Assembly: GCA_016712675.1 (NCBI GenBank)
Contig: JADJQR010000001.1
Span: 434,001 to 498,000 of the forward strand
Direction: 5' to 3'
Source of the DNA: a bacterium
GTDB taxonomy: Bacteria > Krumholzibacteriota > Krumholzibacteriia > LZORAL124-64-63
Length of the DNA: 64,000 nucleotides
Positions 7,506-16,300 of the stretch are shown piece after piece. The position numbers and the translations under genes are program-made. Under the pieces are notes generated by a model. The model had not been told where the DNA came from. It was given only the letters and a program-made list of their open reading frames with translations, and did not search any database. Numbering within the stretch: position 1 is the first letter of the stretch; each line of letters opens with the position of its first letter.

Positions 7506-7855
7506 TCGAGATCGAGCTGCCGTTCCCGCCGTCGGTGAACCACTACTACCGGCGCGTTGGTCACCGGACGCTCATCAGCTGCGAGGGGCGCAGGTTCCGC
7601 GAACGGGTCTGCGCCATCCTCGTCGGTCTCGGGGTCGGCGGCTTGCGGGGCCCGCTGCGCGTGGATATCGAAGTCTACCCGCCCAATCACCAGCGTCGCG
7701 ATGCCGACAATCTTCAAAAGGCCCTTCTTGATGCGCTCCAACACGGCGGCCTGTACGCCGACGACAGCCAGATCAAGAAGCTGAACATCGAGATGTGTGG
7801 GACAGTCCGCGGCGGTCGCACTCTGGTGCGCCTGGAGGAAGTTCGAAGTGCTTGA
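7502..7855 (+). CDS. rusA: RusA family Holliday-junction resolvase
   Basis: A 117-residue RusA-type endonuclease that cuts four-way junctions made during phage recombination or replication. The family signature is complete: PFPPSVNHYYR at the N-terminus, then RRDADNLQKALLDAL (catalytic D67 and D69, K73) and LYADDSQI (D88). These correspond to the four essential residues known in the E. coli enzyme. The length matches the family. The ATG start overlaps the DUF669 stop, and its own end overlaps the helicase gene by eight bases. Confidence 0.92.
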   Translation: MIEIELPFPPSVNHYYRRVGHRTLISCEGRRFRERVCAILVGLGVGGLRGPLRVDIEVYPPNHQRRDADNLQKALLDALQHGGLYADDSQIKKLNIEMCGTVRGGRTLVRLEEVRSA

Positions 7856-9569
7856 ACTCAGGCCCTACCAACACGAGGCGGTAGCTGCGATCTACAACCA
7901 CCTGCGTGAACGCGACGACAACCCCTGCGTGGTGATTCCGACCGGAGGCGGCAAGACCCCGGTCATGGCCACGGTCTGCCGGGATGCCGTGGGACGCTGG
8001 GGCGGCCGTGTCCTGATCCTGGCTCACGTCAAGGAGCTGCTCGAACAGGCGCTGGACAAGATCCATGTCGTGGCTCCGGAGATGTGGATGAAGACGGGGA
8101 TCTACTCGGCGGGCCTCAAAAGCCGGGACACCGAGCACCCGATCATCATCGCCGGCATCCAGTCGGTCTACCGGCGGGCCTGTGAACTCGACGCCTTCGA
8201 CCTGGTGATCATCGACGAAGCGCACATGATCCCCCCGGATGGGGACGGCATGTACCGGTCCTTCCTGGAGGACGCCCTGAAGGTGAACCCGAGGCTGCGG
8301 GTAATCGGGCTGACGGCGACGCCGTTCCGGATGAGGAGCGGGATGATTTGCGAGCCGGGCAACCTTCTTAACGAGGTCTGCTACGAAATCGGCGTGAAGG
8401 AACTGATCGTCCAGGGCTACCTCTGTCCGTTGATCACCAAGGGGTGCGCTCAGCCGCTGGACACGTCGGGTCTGCACGTGCGCGCGGGCGAGTTTGTGGC
8501 CGGCGAGGCAGAGGACCTCATGGACACCGACGAACTCGTTGAGTCGGCCTGTCGAGAGATCGCCGAGCAGACCCAGGCGCGGCACTCAGTCCTCGTGTTC
8601 ACCACCGGAGTCCACCACGGCGAACACGTCGCCTCGGTCCTGCGCCGGATGGTGAACGAGCCGGTGGCCACCGTCTTTGGCGAGACTGCGACCGAGGAGC
8701 GCGATCGGGTTCTGGTCGAGTTCAAGGCCGGCAAGATCAAGTACCTGGTCAACGTCAACGTGCTGACCATGGGGTTTGACGCCCCGAACATCGACTGCGT
8801 GGCCATGGTACGGCCGACGCTGTCGCCCGGACTCTACTACCAGATGGTGGGGCGCGGCTTCCGCCTCAACGCGGGCAAGGAGAACTGCCTGGTCCTGGAC
8901 TTCGGGGGAAACGTGCTGCGGCACGGACCTGTCGATGCCATCCGGATCCAGGCCGTCAACCATCGCGGTACCGGCGAGGCCCCGGCGAAGCAGTGTCCCC
9001 AGTGCCAGAGTCTGATCGCTGCCGGCTACGCCGTGTGCCCGGACTGTGGCTATGAGTTCCCGCCTCCGGAGCGGCGGCAGCACGAGGCGACGGCATCCAC
9101 CGAGGGCATCCTCTCAGGCGAGGTGACGACCACCGTCCACGAAGTCCGCGATGTCTTCTACGGCGTCCACGCCAAGAAGGGCGCGCCCGAAGATGCGCCC
9201 AAGACGCTGCGGGTCGAGTACCGGATCGGCTTCCACCAGCACCAGTCCGAGTGGATCTGCTTCGAACATACCGGCTGGGCCCGGCAGAAGGCCGAATCGT
9301 GGTGGCGGCGCAGATCGACCGCTCCGGTGCCGCGGACTGCGGCCGAGGCTGAGTTGATGGCCAACGACGGCGCACTCTGCCGGACCCGCTCGATCACCGT
9401 GCGCACCGTGGTGGGTGACCAGTTCCCGCGGATCATCGGTTACGAGTTGGACGAGAGGCCGGCGTGGCGTGAGCCGGGGATGGACGACGACCTCGAGCCG
9501 GCGGGAGTTCTGGCCGGTGGTACCGCGGGTGCCTACGACCCGCTGGATGACGACGATCTACCCTTCTGA
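7848..9569 (+). CDS. DEAD/DEAH-box superfamily 2 DNA helicase with zinc ribbon
   Basis: A 573-residue SF2 helicase. The Q-motif region is LRPYQHEA (4-11); motif I is IPTGGGKT (30-37); motif II is DEAH (123-126); motif III is GLTATPFR. The second RecA domain ends with YQMVGRGFR (motif VI). A zinc ribbon, CPQCQ...CPDCG, lies near 383-402, and an acidic tail (PLDDDDLPF) ends the protein. GTG 7848 with GGAGGAAG upstream is the preferred start; an ATG at 7797 would add 17 residues inside rusA. It probably unwinds the element's DNA for the primase encoded next. Confidence 0.9.
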   Translation: MLELRPYQHEAVAAIYNHLRERDDNPCVVIPTGGGKTPVMATVCRDAVGRWGGRVLILAHVKELLEQALDKIHVVAPEMWMKTGIYSAGLKSRDTEHPIIIAGIQSVYRRACELDAFDLVIIDEAHMIPPDGDGMYRSFLEDALKVNPRLRVIGLTATPFRMRSGMICEPGNLLNEVCYEIGVKELIVQGYLCPLITKGCAQPLDTSGLHVRAGEFVAGEAEDLMDTDELVESACREIAEQTQARHSVLVFTTGVHHGEHVASVLRRMVNEPVATVFGETATEERDRVLVEFKAGKIKYLVNVNVLTMGFDAPNIDCVAMVRPTLSPGLYYQMVGRGFRLNAGKENCLVLDFGGNVLRHGPVDAIRIQAVNHRGTGEAPAKQCPQCQSLIAAGYAVCPDCGYEFPPPERRQHEATASTEGILSGEVTTTVHEVRDVFYGVHAKKGAPEDAPKTLRVEYRIGFHQHQSEWICFEHTGWARQKAESWWRRRSTAPVPRTAAEAELMANDGALCRTRSITVRTVVGDQFPRIIGYELDERPAWREPGMDDDLEPAGVLAGGTAGAYDPLDDDDLPF

Positions 9570-9571
9570 CC

Positions 9572-11731
9572 ATGAAGCAGGTGGTTGTGGGCGAATCCGA
9601 CGGGAAGATGCTGAAGGCGGCGTTGAGGTATGCCGAGCTCGGGTACCCGGTCTTCCCGTGCGTTCCGGGCGGGAAGGCCCCTGCGACGACACATGGGTTT
9701 TGGGATGCGACGACGGATGTCAACCAGATCACGGCCTGGTGGACGGCACGGCCGGACGCGAACATCGGCATGCCGACCGCCGGCCTGCTGGTCGTGGATG
9801 TCGATGGGGCTGACAATCCTTGGCCCGGCGATGACTTGGAAGGTCTCGCGGAGTGCCCGGTATCGCTGACCCCTCGCGGCGGCCGGCACTACATCTTCCG
9901 CCAGCCGGCAGGCAAGGCCTGGAGCAGTACAGCCAGCAGGCTCGCGCCGAAGGTCGACACCCGGGCCAACGGTGGCTACATCGTCCTGCCGCCTTCGGTG
10001 GTAGGCGGGAAGCCGTACCAGTGGACCGAGAACCTTGAGACGTGCCCAGCCGATCTGCCCGAGCCGCCGGCGTGGCTCGCGGCCCAGGTCGACGGCGGAA
10101 CGGACCTGTTCGCCCAGGGCGCCAACCGGCCCGTTGAGGACGGCCAGGTGGCCGCCCAAGGCGCGCCCGTGGCGTCCCAGGGCGTAGATCCCACGCCCAG
10201 TGGCAATGTGATACCAACCGGTCAACGCAACGCCACGTTGGCCCGCCTGGGTGGGGCCATGCGCCGGGTGGGGATGAGCCAGACCGAGATCCAGGCCGCC
10301 CTGGCCAGGGCGAACCAGGACCGTTGCCGGCCCCCGCTCAAGGACCGCGAGATCGAGCGGATCGCAGCCAGCATTGCTCGCTATGAGCCGGACCAGGTCG
10401 CAGTCGCGGTGGCGGAGAACCACTGGGGGCAGGACACAGAGACGGCCACTCCGGCCGAGGAGCCGGTACCAGCGTCGGTGGATCCCGGCCCGATTCCCGA
10501 TGAATTGCTGCGCATCCCTGGGTTCGTGTCCGAGGTCATGGATCACTGCCTCCGCACGGCCCCTTACCCCAACCTCGTGCTGGCATTCGCTGGGGCTCTT
10601 GCCCTGCAGGCCGCGCTGGCGGGACGGAAGGTCCGCGATCCCGACGACAATCGAACCAACTTGTACCTTCTCGGATTGGCTCTTTCGTCGGCCGGGAAGG
10701 ACCGGCCGCGCAAGCTGAATACCGAGATCCTCCACGAGGTGGGACTGTCCGGCCAGGTCGGCGGGGGACTCGCCTCCGGAGAAGGGCTGCAGGACGCGCT
10801 CTTCACCGAGCCGACCATGCTGTTCCAGACCGATGAGATCGACGGCATGTTGCAGTCGATCAACAAGGCACGCGATGCGCGGCACGAGAACATCATGGGC
10901 ACACTGCTGACGATGTTCTCCTCGGCCAACTCGATCTTCCCGATGCGACGAAGAGCCGGACGAGACGCGCCTGGCGCCATCGACCAGCCGTGCTTGGTGT
11001 TGTTCGGGACGGCGATTCCGAATCACTTCTATGACGCACTTTCGGAGCGTATGCTGACCAACGGGTTCTTCGCGCGGACGATCATCCTCGAGTGCGGGAC
11101 GCGGTCACACGGAAAAGCTCCGGGGATTCATCCCGTCCCCGACCGCGTCGTGGAGACGGCGCGGTGGTGGGCCGACTTTCGGCCCGGGACCGGGAATCTG
11201 CAGGACTGGCACCCCGTACCCTTGATCGTGCCGCAGACGGAAGCAGCGCGAACGATCCTCGACGAGGCCCGCGGTGAGGCCGAGCAGGAATATGCACGCG
11301 CCGAAAGCCTCAGCGATTCGGCCGGGACGGCGCTGTGGGGCCGAGTGGCCGAGCACGCGCGTAAGCTCGCGCTGGTTTACGCGGTCAGCGAGAACCACCA
11401 GGCTCCCGAGATTGGGCGCGACGCGGCAGTCTGGGCGAGCAGCTTCGCCATCCACCAGGCACGCCGCATGCTGTTCATGGCCCAATCCCACGTGGCCGAG
11501 AATCCCTTCCAGGCTGAATGCCTCAAGCTCCTGCGCAAGCTGCGGGCGGCACCAGGCCGTGAACTCTCCCACAGCGTGCTCCTGAAGCGGATGAAGGTCG
11601 ACGCCAAGACCTTCCGCGTGCTCGTCAGCACGCTCGAGCAACGTGGGGATATCGCGACTCGGACCGAGATCATCAGCGGCGGCGGCGGGCAGTTCTACCG
11701 GTTGACGGAGAAAGCAGCCACCGCCGGCTGA
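9572..11731 (+). CDS. Bifunctional primase-polymerase (prim-pol) with PriCT and DUF3987-like domains
   Basis: A 719-residue replication protein. The prim-pol domain spans about residues 10-180, with the catalytic pair in VVDVDG (D76, D78) and GGRHYIF (H106). A PriCT-like helical domain lies at about 215-270 (RNATLARLGGAMRRVGMSQ). The large middle part (about 300-650) resembles the DUF3987 domain seen in phage and plasmid primases. A winged-helix-like end follows (PGRELSHSVLLKRMKVDAKT). It starts two bases after the helicase stop with no clear ribosome site of its own, so translation is probably coupled. The repeat-rich gap after it may be its origin. Confidence 0.88.
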   Translation: MKQVVVGESDGKMLKAALRYAELGYPVFPCVPGGKAPATTHGFWDATTDVNQITAWWTARPDANIGMPTAGLLVVDVDGADNPWPGDDLEGLAECPVSLTPRGGRHYIFRQPAGKAWSSTASRLAPKVDTRANGGYIVLPPSVVGGKPYQWTENLETCPADLPEPPAWLAAQVDGGTDLFAQGANRPVEDGQVAAQGAPVASQGVDPTPSGNVIPTGQRNATLARLGGAMRRVGMSQTEIQAALARANQDRCRPPLKDREIERIAASIARYEPDQVAVAVAENHWGQDTETATPAEEPVPASVDPGPIPDELLRIPGFVSEVMDHCLRTAPYPNLVLAFAGALALQAALAGRKVRDPDDNRTNLYLLGLALSSAGKDRPRKLNTEILHEVGLSGQVGGGLASGEGLQDALFTEPTMLFQTDEIDGMLQSINKARDARHENIMGTLLTMFSSANSIFPMRRRAGRDAPGAIDQPCLVLFGTAIPNHFYDALSERMLTNGFFARTIILECGTRSHGKAPGIHPVPDRVVETARWWADFRPGTGNLQDWHPVPLIVPQTEAARTILDEARGEAEQEYARAESLSDSAGTALWGRVAEHARKLALVYAVSENHQAPEIGRDAAVWASSFAIHQARRMLFMAQSHVAENPFQAECLKLLRKLRAAPGRELSHSVLLKRMKVDAKTFRVLVSTLEQRGDIATRTEIISGGGGQFYRLTEKAATAG

Positions 11732-11819
11732 GGCACCCCCGTATCCGGCGCGTCGGCGCCGCAGCGGTGGACCTCGCCAGCCCGGGCGAGACCGACCACG
11801 CCACGGTGAAGAAGCAGGC

Positions 11820-12100
11820 ACGTTTCACCCCCCAGCGGTCAAAATGCCCAAAGGTGAAACGCTCATGGCAAAAATCGCCGCAACAGTAATATCAACAACA
11901 AGTTGCACGCATTTCACCCTTTTCACCCCCTCGCAAAGGAAAAAAGAGGGGGGTGAAACAGAGTGAAAGGTAGATACAGTAAGTATATATATTTCAATAA
12001 GTTTTCTCTCTGATTCCCCCTTTCACCCTTTCACCCACCCGCGCGATTTCTTTCTCTTTTCTCGTGTGTATATGAGGGTGGGTGAAAGGGTGAAACGGCG
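11820..12100. other. Putative replication origin: TTTCACC repeats, perfect 20-bp inverted repeat, AT-rich core
   Basis: The 470-base gap between the primase and the leftward genes holds nine exact copies of TTTCACC or its complement: forward at 11823, 11912, 11921, 12021 and 12029; reverse at 11853, 11952, 12081 and 12089. The last four form a perfect 20-bp inverted repeat (12021-12040 with 12076-12095) around a 35-base loop. Between the groups lies an AT-rich stretch at about 11970-12012. Clustered iterons plus an AT-rich core right after the primase gene suggest the element's replication origin. A multi-site operator is the alternative. The rest of the gap (11732-11819 and 12101-12201) shows nothing I can name. 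Confidence 0.5.
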
Positions 12101-12201
12101 CCGGTGGGTCTCTGGAAATGGAGTGCGGGTAGGGACGGCCCTGACGCCGAAGACCCCTCGGCCAGCCGAGAGGTCGTCGGTGCTGGGCTGGAGCCAGCGA
12201 G

Positions 12202-12456
12202 CTAGGCTACGGCCGCGATCTCTTTCATGATCGCCCGCACCGCCGCGTCGTCCTTCGTGGCGGCGGCCACCAGCAGGCTCCGCGCGAACTTCGAGGCCTT
12301 CGCCGGCCCGGCCGCCTTGTGGATGGCGTCGCGCTCGGCCTCGGTCAGCCGGAAAGCGAACACGCAGAGCTCCTCGCGCGGGGCCTTGGTCTCAGCGGCC
12401 GGCTTTTCGGCGGCGGGCTTGCGGGCCCGCGTCGTCTTCTTCGTGGTCTTGCTCAT
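12202..12456 (-). CDS. Small Lys/Ala-rich protein with ribbon-helix-helix-like C-terminus
   Basis: An 84-residue protein. Residues 1-30 are a lysine/alanine-rich tail (KKTTRARKPAAEKPAAETK). The remainder (VFAFRLTEAERDAIHKAAG, then ASKFARSLLVAAA) has the strand-helix-helix pattern of ribbon-helix-helix or plasmid-mobilisation-type DNA-binding proteins. ATG 12456 is preceded by AAGGAA. It is the last gene of a leftward run of five small genes. A DNA-binding role, perhaps at the neighbouring repeat region, is inference. Confidence 0.65.
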   Translation of the reverse strand: MSKTTKKTTRARKPAAEKPAAETKAPREELCVFAFRLTEAERDAIHKAAGPAKASKFARSLLVAAATKDDAAVRAIMKEIAAVA

Positions 12457-12459
12457 GGT

Positions 12460-12711
12460 TCAGTTCCTTTCGCTTGATGTCAGACGCGCGATCTGGCTCG
12501 GCTCCTTGCCGCAGCCCTCGCACGCCACGCGCCCGCCCTGGCGGTCGATCTCCACCATGTCAGCGGGCGTGATCTCTTCCCACCGCTCCCAGATCCAGGT
12601 GTCGGACCCGGGGTAGGGGATATGGCAGCAGGCGCAGACGATGCTGCCCCGCTCGTTCCAGAACACCTGGTGGGCCTTCATGCCGAATCGCGGCGCCGCG
12701 TTCTTTGCCAT
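12460..12711 (-). CDS. Small zinc-ribbon-like protein
   Basis: An 83-residue protein of unknown function with two cysteine pairs, CACC at about residues 26-29 and CEGC at about 64-67, separated by a tryptophan-rich loop (TWIWERWEE). This spacing could bind one zinc ion. It sits one base from the gene upstream and three bases from the gene downstream, so it belongs to the leftward small-gene operon of the element. Confidence 0.65.
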   Translation of the reverse strand: MAKNAAPRFGMKAHQVFWNERGSIVCACCHIPYPGSDTWIWERWEEITPADMVEIDRQGGRVACEGCGKEPSQIARLTSSERN

Positions 12712-12712
12712 G

Positions 12713-13039
12713 TCAGTCCACCTCCTGCGGGATGTCCGCCGCGAACACCAGCGTCCCGTCAGCGCCGTAGATCTCGACGCGGTCGATCCGGGTGTTCGGG
12801 TTCTCGCGGCCGGCGCGCAAGATCGCCTGGCTGGCCCGCATGGCGGTCAGCCTTCCGTAGGCCTCGAGCCGCGCCTCCTGCCGGTCGGTGAACAGGGTCG
12901 GGTTCTCGTCGATCTGCAGTCCGCCTCGGAACTGCAGCTCGAGGTCGCGCAGCGAGGCCTCGAACACGAGATCGTCGAGCGTGCCGTGGGGCTTTGGGTC
13001 GACGACGACCCAGAACTTGTCGTCAGGTCCGTAGCGCAT
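12713..13039 (-). CDS. Uncharacterised 108-aa element protein
   Basis: A 108-residue protein I do not recognise. It has alternating hydrophobic strands (FWVVVDPK, RVEIYGADGTLVFAADI) and a helical middle (RQEARLEAYGRLTAMRASQA), so it is probably a folded alpha/beta protein. It overlaps the upstream gene by 17 bases, and its end is one base from the zinc-ribbon gene. That packing is typical of a phage operon and supports that it is real. Confidence 0.62.
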   Translation of the reverse strand: MRYGPDDKFWVVVDPKPHGTLDDLVFEASLRDLELQFRGGLQIDENPTLFTDRQEARLEAYGRLTAMRASQAILRAGRENPNTRIDRVEIYGADGTLVFAADIPQEVD

Positions 13040-13241
13040 CGTTGTCGCCTCCTCGGTTGTTCATTTCCGCGACCATGCGGTCGCCTTCTTCGCGATCGGC
13101 CACGGGGACGAGCATCCCCCGGCCGACGACGTACCATCCGTCGTGGCGGTGGACGACGCGGAGTTCGCCACCGAGGTCGAACTCCATCCCGTCGCTGAAG
13201 CGCAGCCCGGGACCTCGGCCCTGGTTTCCGGTAGTTGCCAT
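13023..13241 (-). CDS. Uncharacterised 72-aa element protein
   Basis: A 72-residue protein with a strand-rich core (MEFDLGGELRVVHRHDGWYV) and no recognised family. The start is decided by the ribosome site. AAGGAGG lies at 13251-13257 and touches an ATG at 13250, too close to use, whereas ATG 13241 lies nine bases further and is preferred. It overlaps the next leftward gene by 17 bases. Confidence 0.6.
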   Translation of the reverse strand: MATTGNQGRGPGLRFSDGMEFDLGGELRVVHRHDGWYVVGRGMLVPVADREEGDRMVAEMNNRGGDNDALRT

Positions 13242-13255
13242 GCTGGCCATCCTCC

Positions 13256-13522
13256 TTACTGCGCCGCGGCGAACGCCCAGGCGGGTGCGTAGGGGGAGTC
13301 GCCATCGGGGTGGCCGCCCTCGACGAGGTAGACCACCGAGGCCGCGTCATCCGGTTCTTCGTCGGGTTCACCCTGACCGCGGGACTCGTCGTCGGGGATG
13401 GCGATCCCGCCGATCTCGAACTGCAGCGGCCAGCTGGGTTGGAAGGCGAGTCGCATTTCGCATTCGCCAAAGCCGTCGCCCGCGACCTCCTGCAGGCGCT
13501 CGATCATCTCGTTGACCGTCAT
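13256..13522 (-). CDS. Uncharacterised 88-aa acidic element protein
   Basis: An 88-residue acidic protein starting MTVNEMIERLQEVAGDGFGE. That opening resembles small phage proteins of unknown role that begin with a helix and then a beta-rich part (LQFEIGGIAIPDD). A TAGGAGA ribosome site precedes ATG 13522. It appears to be the first gene of the leftward small-gene run, 378 bases from the end of the terminase gene, which lies on the same strand. Confidence 0.62.
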   Translation of the reverse strand: MTVNEMIERLQEVAGDGFGECEMRLAFQPSWPLQFEIGGIAIPDDESRGQGEPDEEPDDAASVVYLVEGGHPDGDSPYAPAWAFAAAQ

Positions 13523-13899
13523 GGTGTTCTCCTACTTCTGGCGCGCCGGGCCCCATGCCCGCCGCAGTCACAGTGACGAGCTTTCTGGTCCGAATGGGAA
13601 GGCAAAACAGCAGATAATTGCCTTGTTTGCAGCAGCTTACAATTCGCGGAAGGAATGGCAGTTTGGGGCCAGATCCTGGCAGCAGGTAGGCCCGGCAGGG
13701 GCCCTACCGCCGGTGGAGCCTGATTGGCGGCCGTAAGGCCGCGCCCCCGGCGCGCTCGATGCACCCCGCAGAGGTCTTCGATAGTTGAACTTTCGGCATG
13801 CGCCGGATATGATCTCTCATCGTTGGGACACGCCGGGGCGCTCCTTGCAGCGCGTCTCGCCCAGCTCGGCGTGGTCCCCACTTCTCGCCAACCCATGGG
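13523..13899. other. Intergenic region downstream of terminase
   Basis: No coding frame here looks real. It contains a stable GCGGCC-GTAA-GGCCGC hairpin (13727-13742), an interrupted GTAGGCCC/GGGCCCTAC inverted repeat (about 13686-13707), and a promoter pointing right at 13785. No portal gene or other structural gene follows the terminase. Confidence 0.6.
13785..13813 (+). promoter_or_regulatory. Strong sigma-70-like promoter pointing into the terminase gene (antisense)
   Basis: TTGAAC at 13785-13790, a 17-base spacer and TATGAT at 13808-13813. Transcription would start near 13820 and run rightward, antisense to the large terminase gene whose stop is at 13900. No convincing rightward gene follows, so the product would be an untranslated or antisense RNA. 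Confidence 0.45.
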
Positions 13900-15750
13900 C
13901 TATCCCCTCCATCCATCAATCCACCCGCGGCGCCGTGGCATTGGCGCAGACGGCTCCGGCTCGGTCACCGCCGGCGTCTCGCGCCGGTGGGCCAGCGCGG
14001 CGGCGCGCTCGGGCAGGGACTTCACGAACGACGGGCCCAGGATGTAGAGGGCAGCCAGGCAGTAGACCTCGAGGTCGAGCGCCTCGTTGCGGTCGCGGGT
14101 CTTGACCCACTCCCGGACTGTGCCGCGGTTCTTGATCCACTTGCGGATGGCCTTCTCGGCGGTCAGCTGCGCCACGTACTCGGCGTCGATCCACTCTGGT
14201 AGGTGGCAGCAGCCGGGTCCTGGCGACCCGATGCGCAGGCGCGAGTAGACGATCTCCTTGCCCGTGTCGACGCAGAGGGTGAACAGCTTCGCCCGGTAGC
14301 GGTTGTGATCGGACGGGCGGCCGACCAGAGGTTTGCCGCGCTCGGATCCACCGCGGACCGCGAACACGCGCCGATCGATCCTCGCGCGGCAGAAGCGGTA
14401 GACCTGCTCGGAGTGGTGGCCGCCGCTGTCGACGGCCACGCAGGAGATCGGGACCTTCTGGCCGTTCTCGTGCGTGAACTCCGTCCGCAGGAAGCGGTCG
14501 AGGTCCATCCAGACCTGGTCGCGCCCGGGGTCGCCGTGGAATTGGGAGAAGGCGACGAGCCAAGACTCCTCGGCCGCGCCGTATCCCTTCACCGCGCACT
14601 CGAGGCGGTCGCCCTGCACGTCGACAGCGGCCACGAGCACGCCCACGCCGCTGGGCACCTCGGCCTCGTACCGCTCCGCCCGAGTGAGAAGGCTGTCGGG
14701 GTCGACGGTCTCCCCGCGCTCTTCCCAGGTCTCACCCAGCACGCTGTTGACCCAGTTCTTCAGACGGAGTGGGTTGTCCTTCGATTCCAGGAACTCGGCG
14801 ACGGTCGCCGACCACGGCAGCCAGCCGAGCGGGGAGTAGAGGCTGGAGAGGTGGAATCCGATCGTCTCGCCGTTGCCTTTGGCGGTGGGCCGCCACTGGC
14901 CGGCAGCGAACATCTGGGTCTTGAACCGCTCTTCGATCAGGACGCCGCAATGGACGCAGGCCAAGGTCGCGGTCTTGGGGTCGTCGTCGCGCCAGCGGAT
15001 GTTCTCCCACCGCATCCAGTCGTAGTGGCCGCACTCGGGGCAGGGGACGAAGAACCGGCGCTGGTCCGAGGCCAGGAATTCCCGTTCGATCCGGGAGATG
15101 CCCTTGATCGTGGGCGTCGAGACGAGGAATACCTTGCGGCGCGAGTAGAGCGGGCCGGTGGTCCGCTTCTCAGCCAGCGCGATCGGGTCGCCCTGCCCGT
15201 CGACGTCGCCGGGGTACTCATCGATCTCGTCGCAGAAGAGCCAGCGGATGGGCATCGACTTGACGCCCGTCGCAGAGTTCGATCCGGTCAGGAACAGGAC
15301 CCCGCCAGGGAATTCCTTGATCAGGAGGCTGTTGCCGCCGTCGCGGGCCCGCGCCTCGCGGACCAGATCGTGCAGTACCGGAGTGGTGGCGATCATCGGA
15401 TCGAGGCGCTGCCGGCTGAACCGTCGGGCCTCGTCTACGGTCGGGCGCAGGACCAGGATCGGGCCTGGCGCGTGGTGCATCGCGAACCCGAGCCAGTTGT
15501 TGCCGGCCTCGGTGCCGCCCAGCTGCGATCCCTTCATGAATACGACGCGCCGGGCCGGCGACCGCGGCCCCAGGGCGTCCATGATCTCGCGCAGGTACGG
15601 CGTCGTGTCGGTGTGCCAGTGCACCGCCGCGTGGCCAGAGCGGTTGCCCAGCACGCGGTGCTCGTCGGCCCATTCGCTGACCGTCAGTCGCGGCTCCGGC
15701 CGCCAGCCCGCCCGGTAGGCGGCCTCGTAGACGTCACGGCCGTTCGGCAT
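13900..15750 (-). CDS. Phage terminase large subunit (GpA family)
   Basis: A 616-residue DNA-packaging motor of the lambda GpA type. The ATPase part has KGSQLGGTE (73-81) as Walker A and WLFCDEID (170-177) as Walker B. A zinc ribbon follows at about 235-270 (CPECGH...CVHCG). The nuclease part begins near 395 (VAAVDVQGD) and includes a second acidic cluster (CVAVDSGGHH). ATG 15750 overlaps the small terminase gene by 17 bases. The protein is full length for the family and looks intact, although no portal or capsid gene is found beside it. Confidence 0.93.
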   Translation of the reverse strand: MPNGRDVYEAAYRAGWRPEPRLTVSEWADEHRVLGNRSGHAAVHWHTDTTPYLREIMDALGPRSPARRVVFMKGSQLGGTEAGNNWLGFAMHHAPGPILVLRPTVDEARRFSRQRLDPMIATTPVLHDLVREARARDGGNSLLIKEFPGGVLFLTGSNSATGVKSMPIRWLFCDEIDEYPGDVDGQGDPIALAEKRTTGPLYSRRKVFLVSTPTIKGISRIEREFLASDQRRFFVPCPECGHYDWMRWENIRWRDDDPKTATLACVHCGVLIEERFKTQMFAAGQWRPTAKGNGETIGFHLSSLYSPLGWLPWSATVAEFLESKDNPLRLKNWVNSVLGETWEERGETVDPDSLLTRAERYEAEVPSGVGVLVAAVDVQGDRLECAVKGYGAAEESWLVAFSQFHGDPGRDQVWMDLDRFLRTEFTHENGQKVPISCVAVDSGGHHSEQVYRFCRARIDRRVFAVRGGSERGKPLVGRPSDHNRYRAKLFTLCVDTGKEIVYSRLRIGSPGPGCCHLPEWIDAEYVAQLTAEKAIRKWIKNRGTVREWVKTRDRNEALDLEVYCLAALYILGPSFVKSLPERAAALAHRRETPAVTEPEPSAPMPRRRGWIDGWRG

Positions 15751-16297
15751 CCGCGATCTCCTGGCAGATCCGCTCGATCTCTTCCTCGAGGATGCGCTGG
15801 ACCTCGGCGGGCTCCTGGATGGCAGCCAGCACACTGGCCAGGCGTTCGGGCAAGGCGATCAACTGGTCGCGTGCTTTGCGGGCCATGTTGAACGCGCCGA
15901 GGCGGACCTCGTCGGCACGCACGAGGGTGCCGCGCTTGCGGTCCAGTTCGAGCTTCGCCAGCTGCGCCTGGTACAGCTCGCGGGCGGCGCGTGCCTTGGC
16001 GTAGCCGGTGGCCGTGGATGGTCCGCCGCCGATCTCGTCAGCCGCGCCCAGGTCCATGGGTTCGGACGGCTCGCCCGGTGTCTTGGTCTGCTTGGGGTTC
16101 CCGGTGATCCGGTTGCGCGGCTTGCTCTGGTCGGTGTTCTCCTGCCACTGCTGGTCCGCAGACGCGGGGTCGATCCTGCCGCCCACGGTAGAGATCCGCC
16201 CTGACTTCACGGCACGCTGAACGGCGACGTGGGTCACGCCGCGCCGCCGAGCGTACTCGCGCTGGGAGATCAGCTCCTTCTTCGCTGGCCTGGCCAC
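15734..16297 (-). CDS. Phage terminase small subunit (Nu1-like)
   Basis: A 187-residue DNA-recognition subunit of the packaging complex. The N-terminal winged-helix segment (LISQREYARRRGVTHVAVQR) is of the MerR/Nu1 style. The C-terminal half is a long helical region (ARAARELYQAQLAKLELDRK, then ALPERLASVLAAIQEPAEVQ) expected to bind the large subunit. It directly precedes and overlaps the large terminase gene, as in lambda-like packaging modules. Confidence 0.85.
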   Translation of the reverse strand: MARPAKKELISQREYARRRGVTHVAVQRAVKSGRISTVGGRIDPASADQQWQENTDQSKPRNRITGNPKQTKTPGEPSEPMDLGAADEIGGGPSTATGYAKARAARELYQAQLAKLELDRKRGTLVRADEVRLGAFNMARKARDQLIALPERLASVLAAIQEPAEVQRILEEEIERICQEIADAERP

Positions 16298-16300
16298 CGC

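Noticed and set aside
14203-15891. A 562-codon open frame on the + strand
   Set aside because: It is the shadow of the large terminase gene; the terminase motifs are intact on the other strand.
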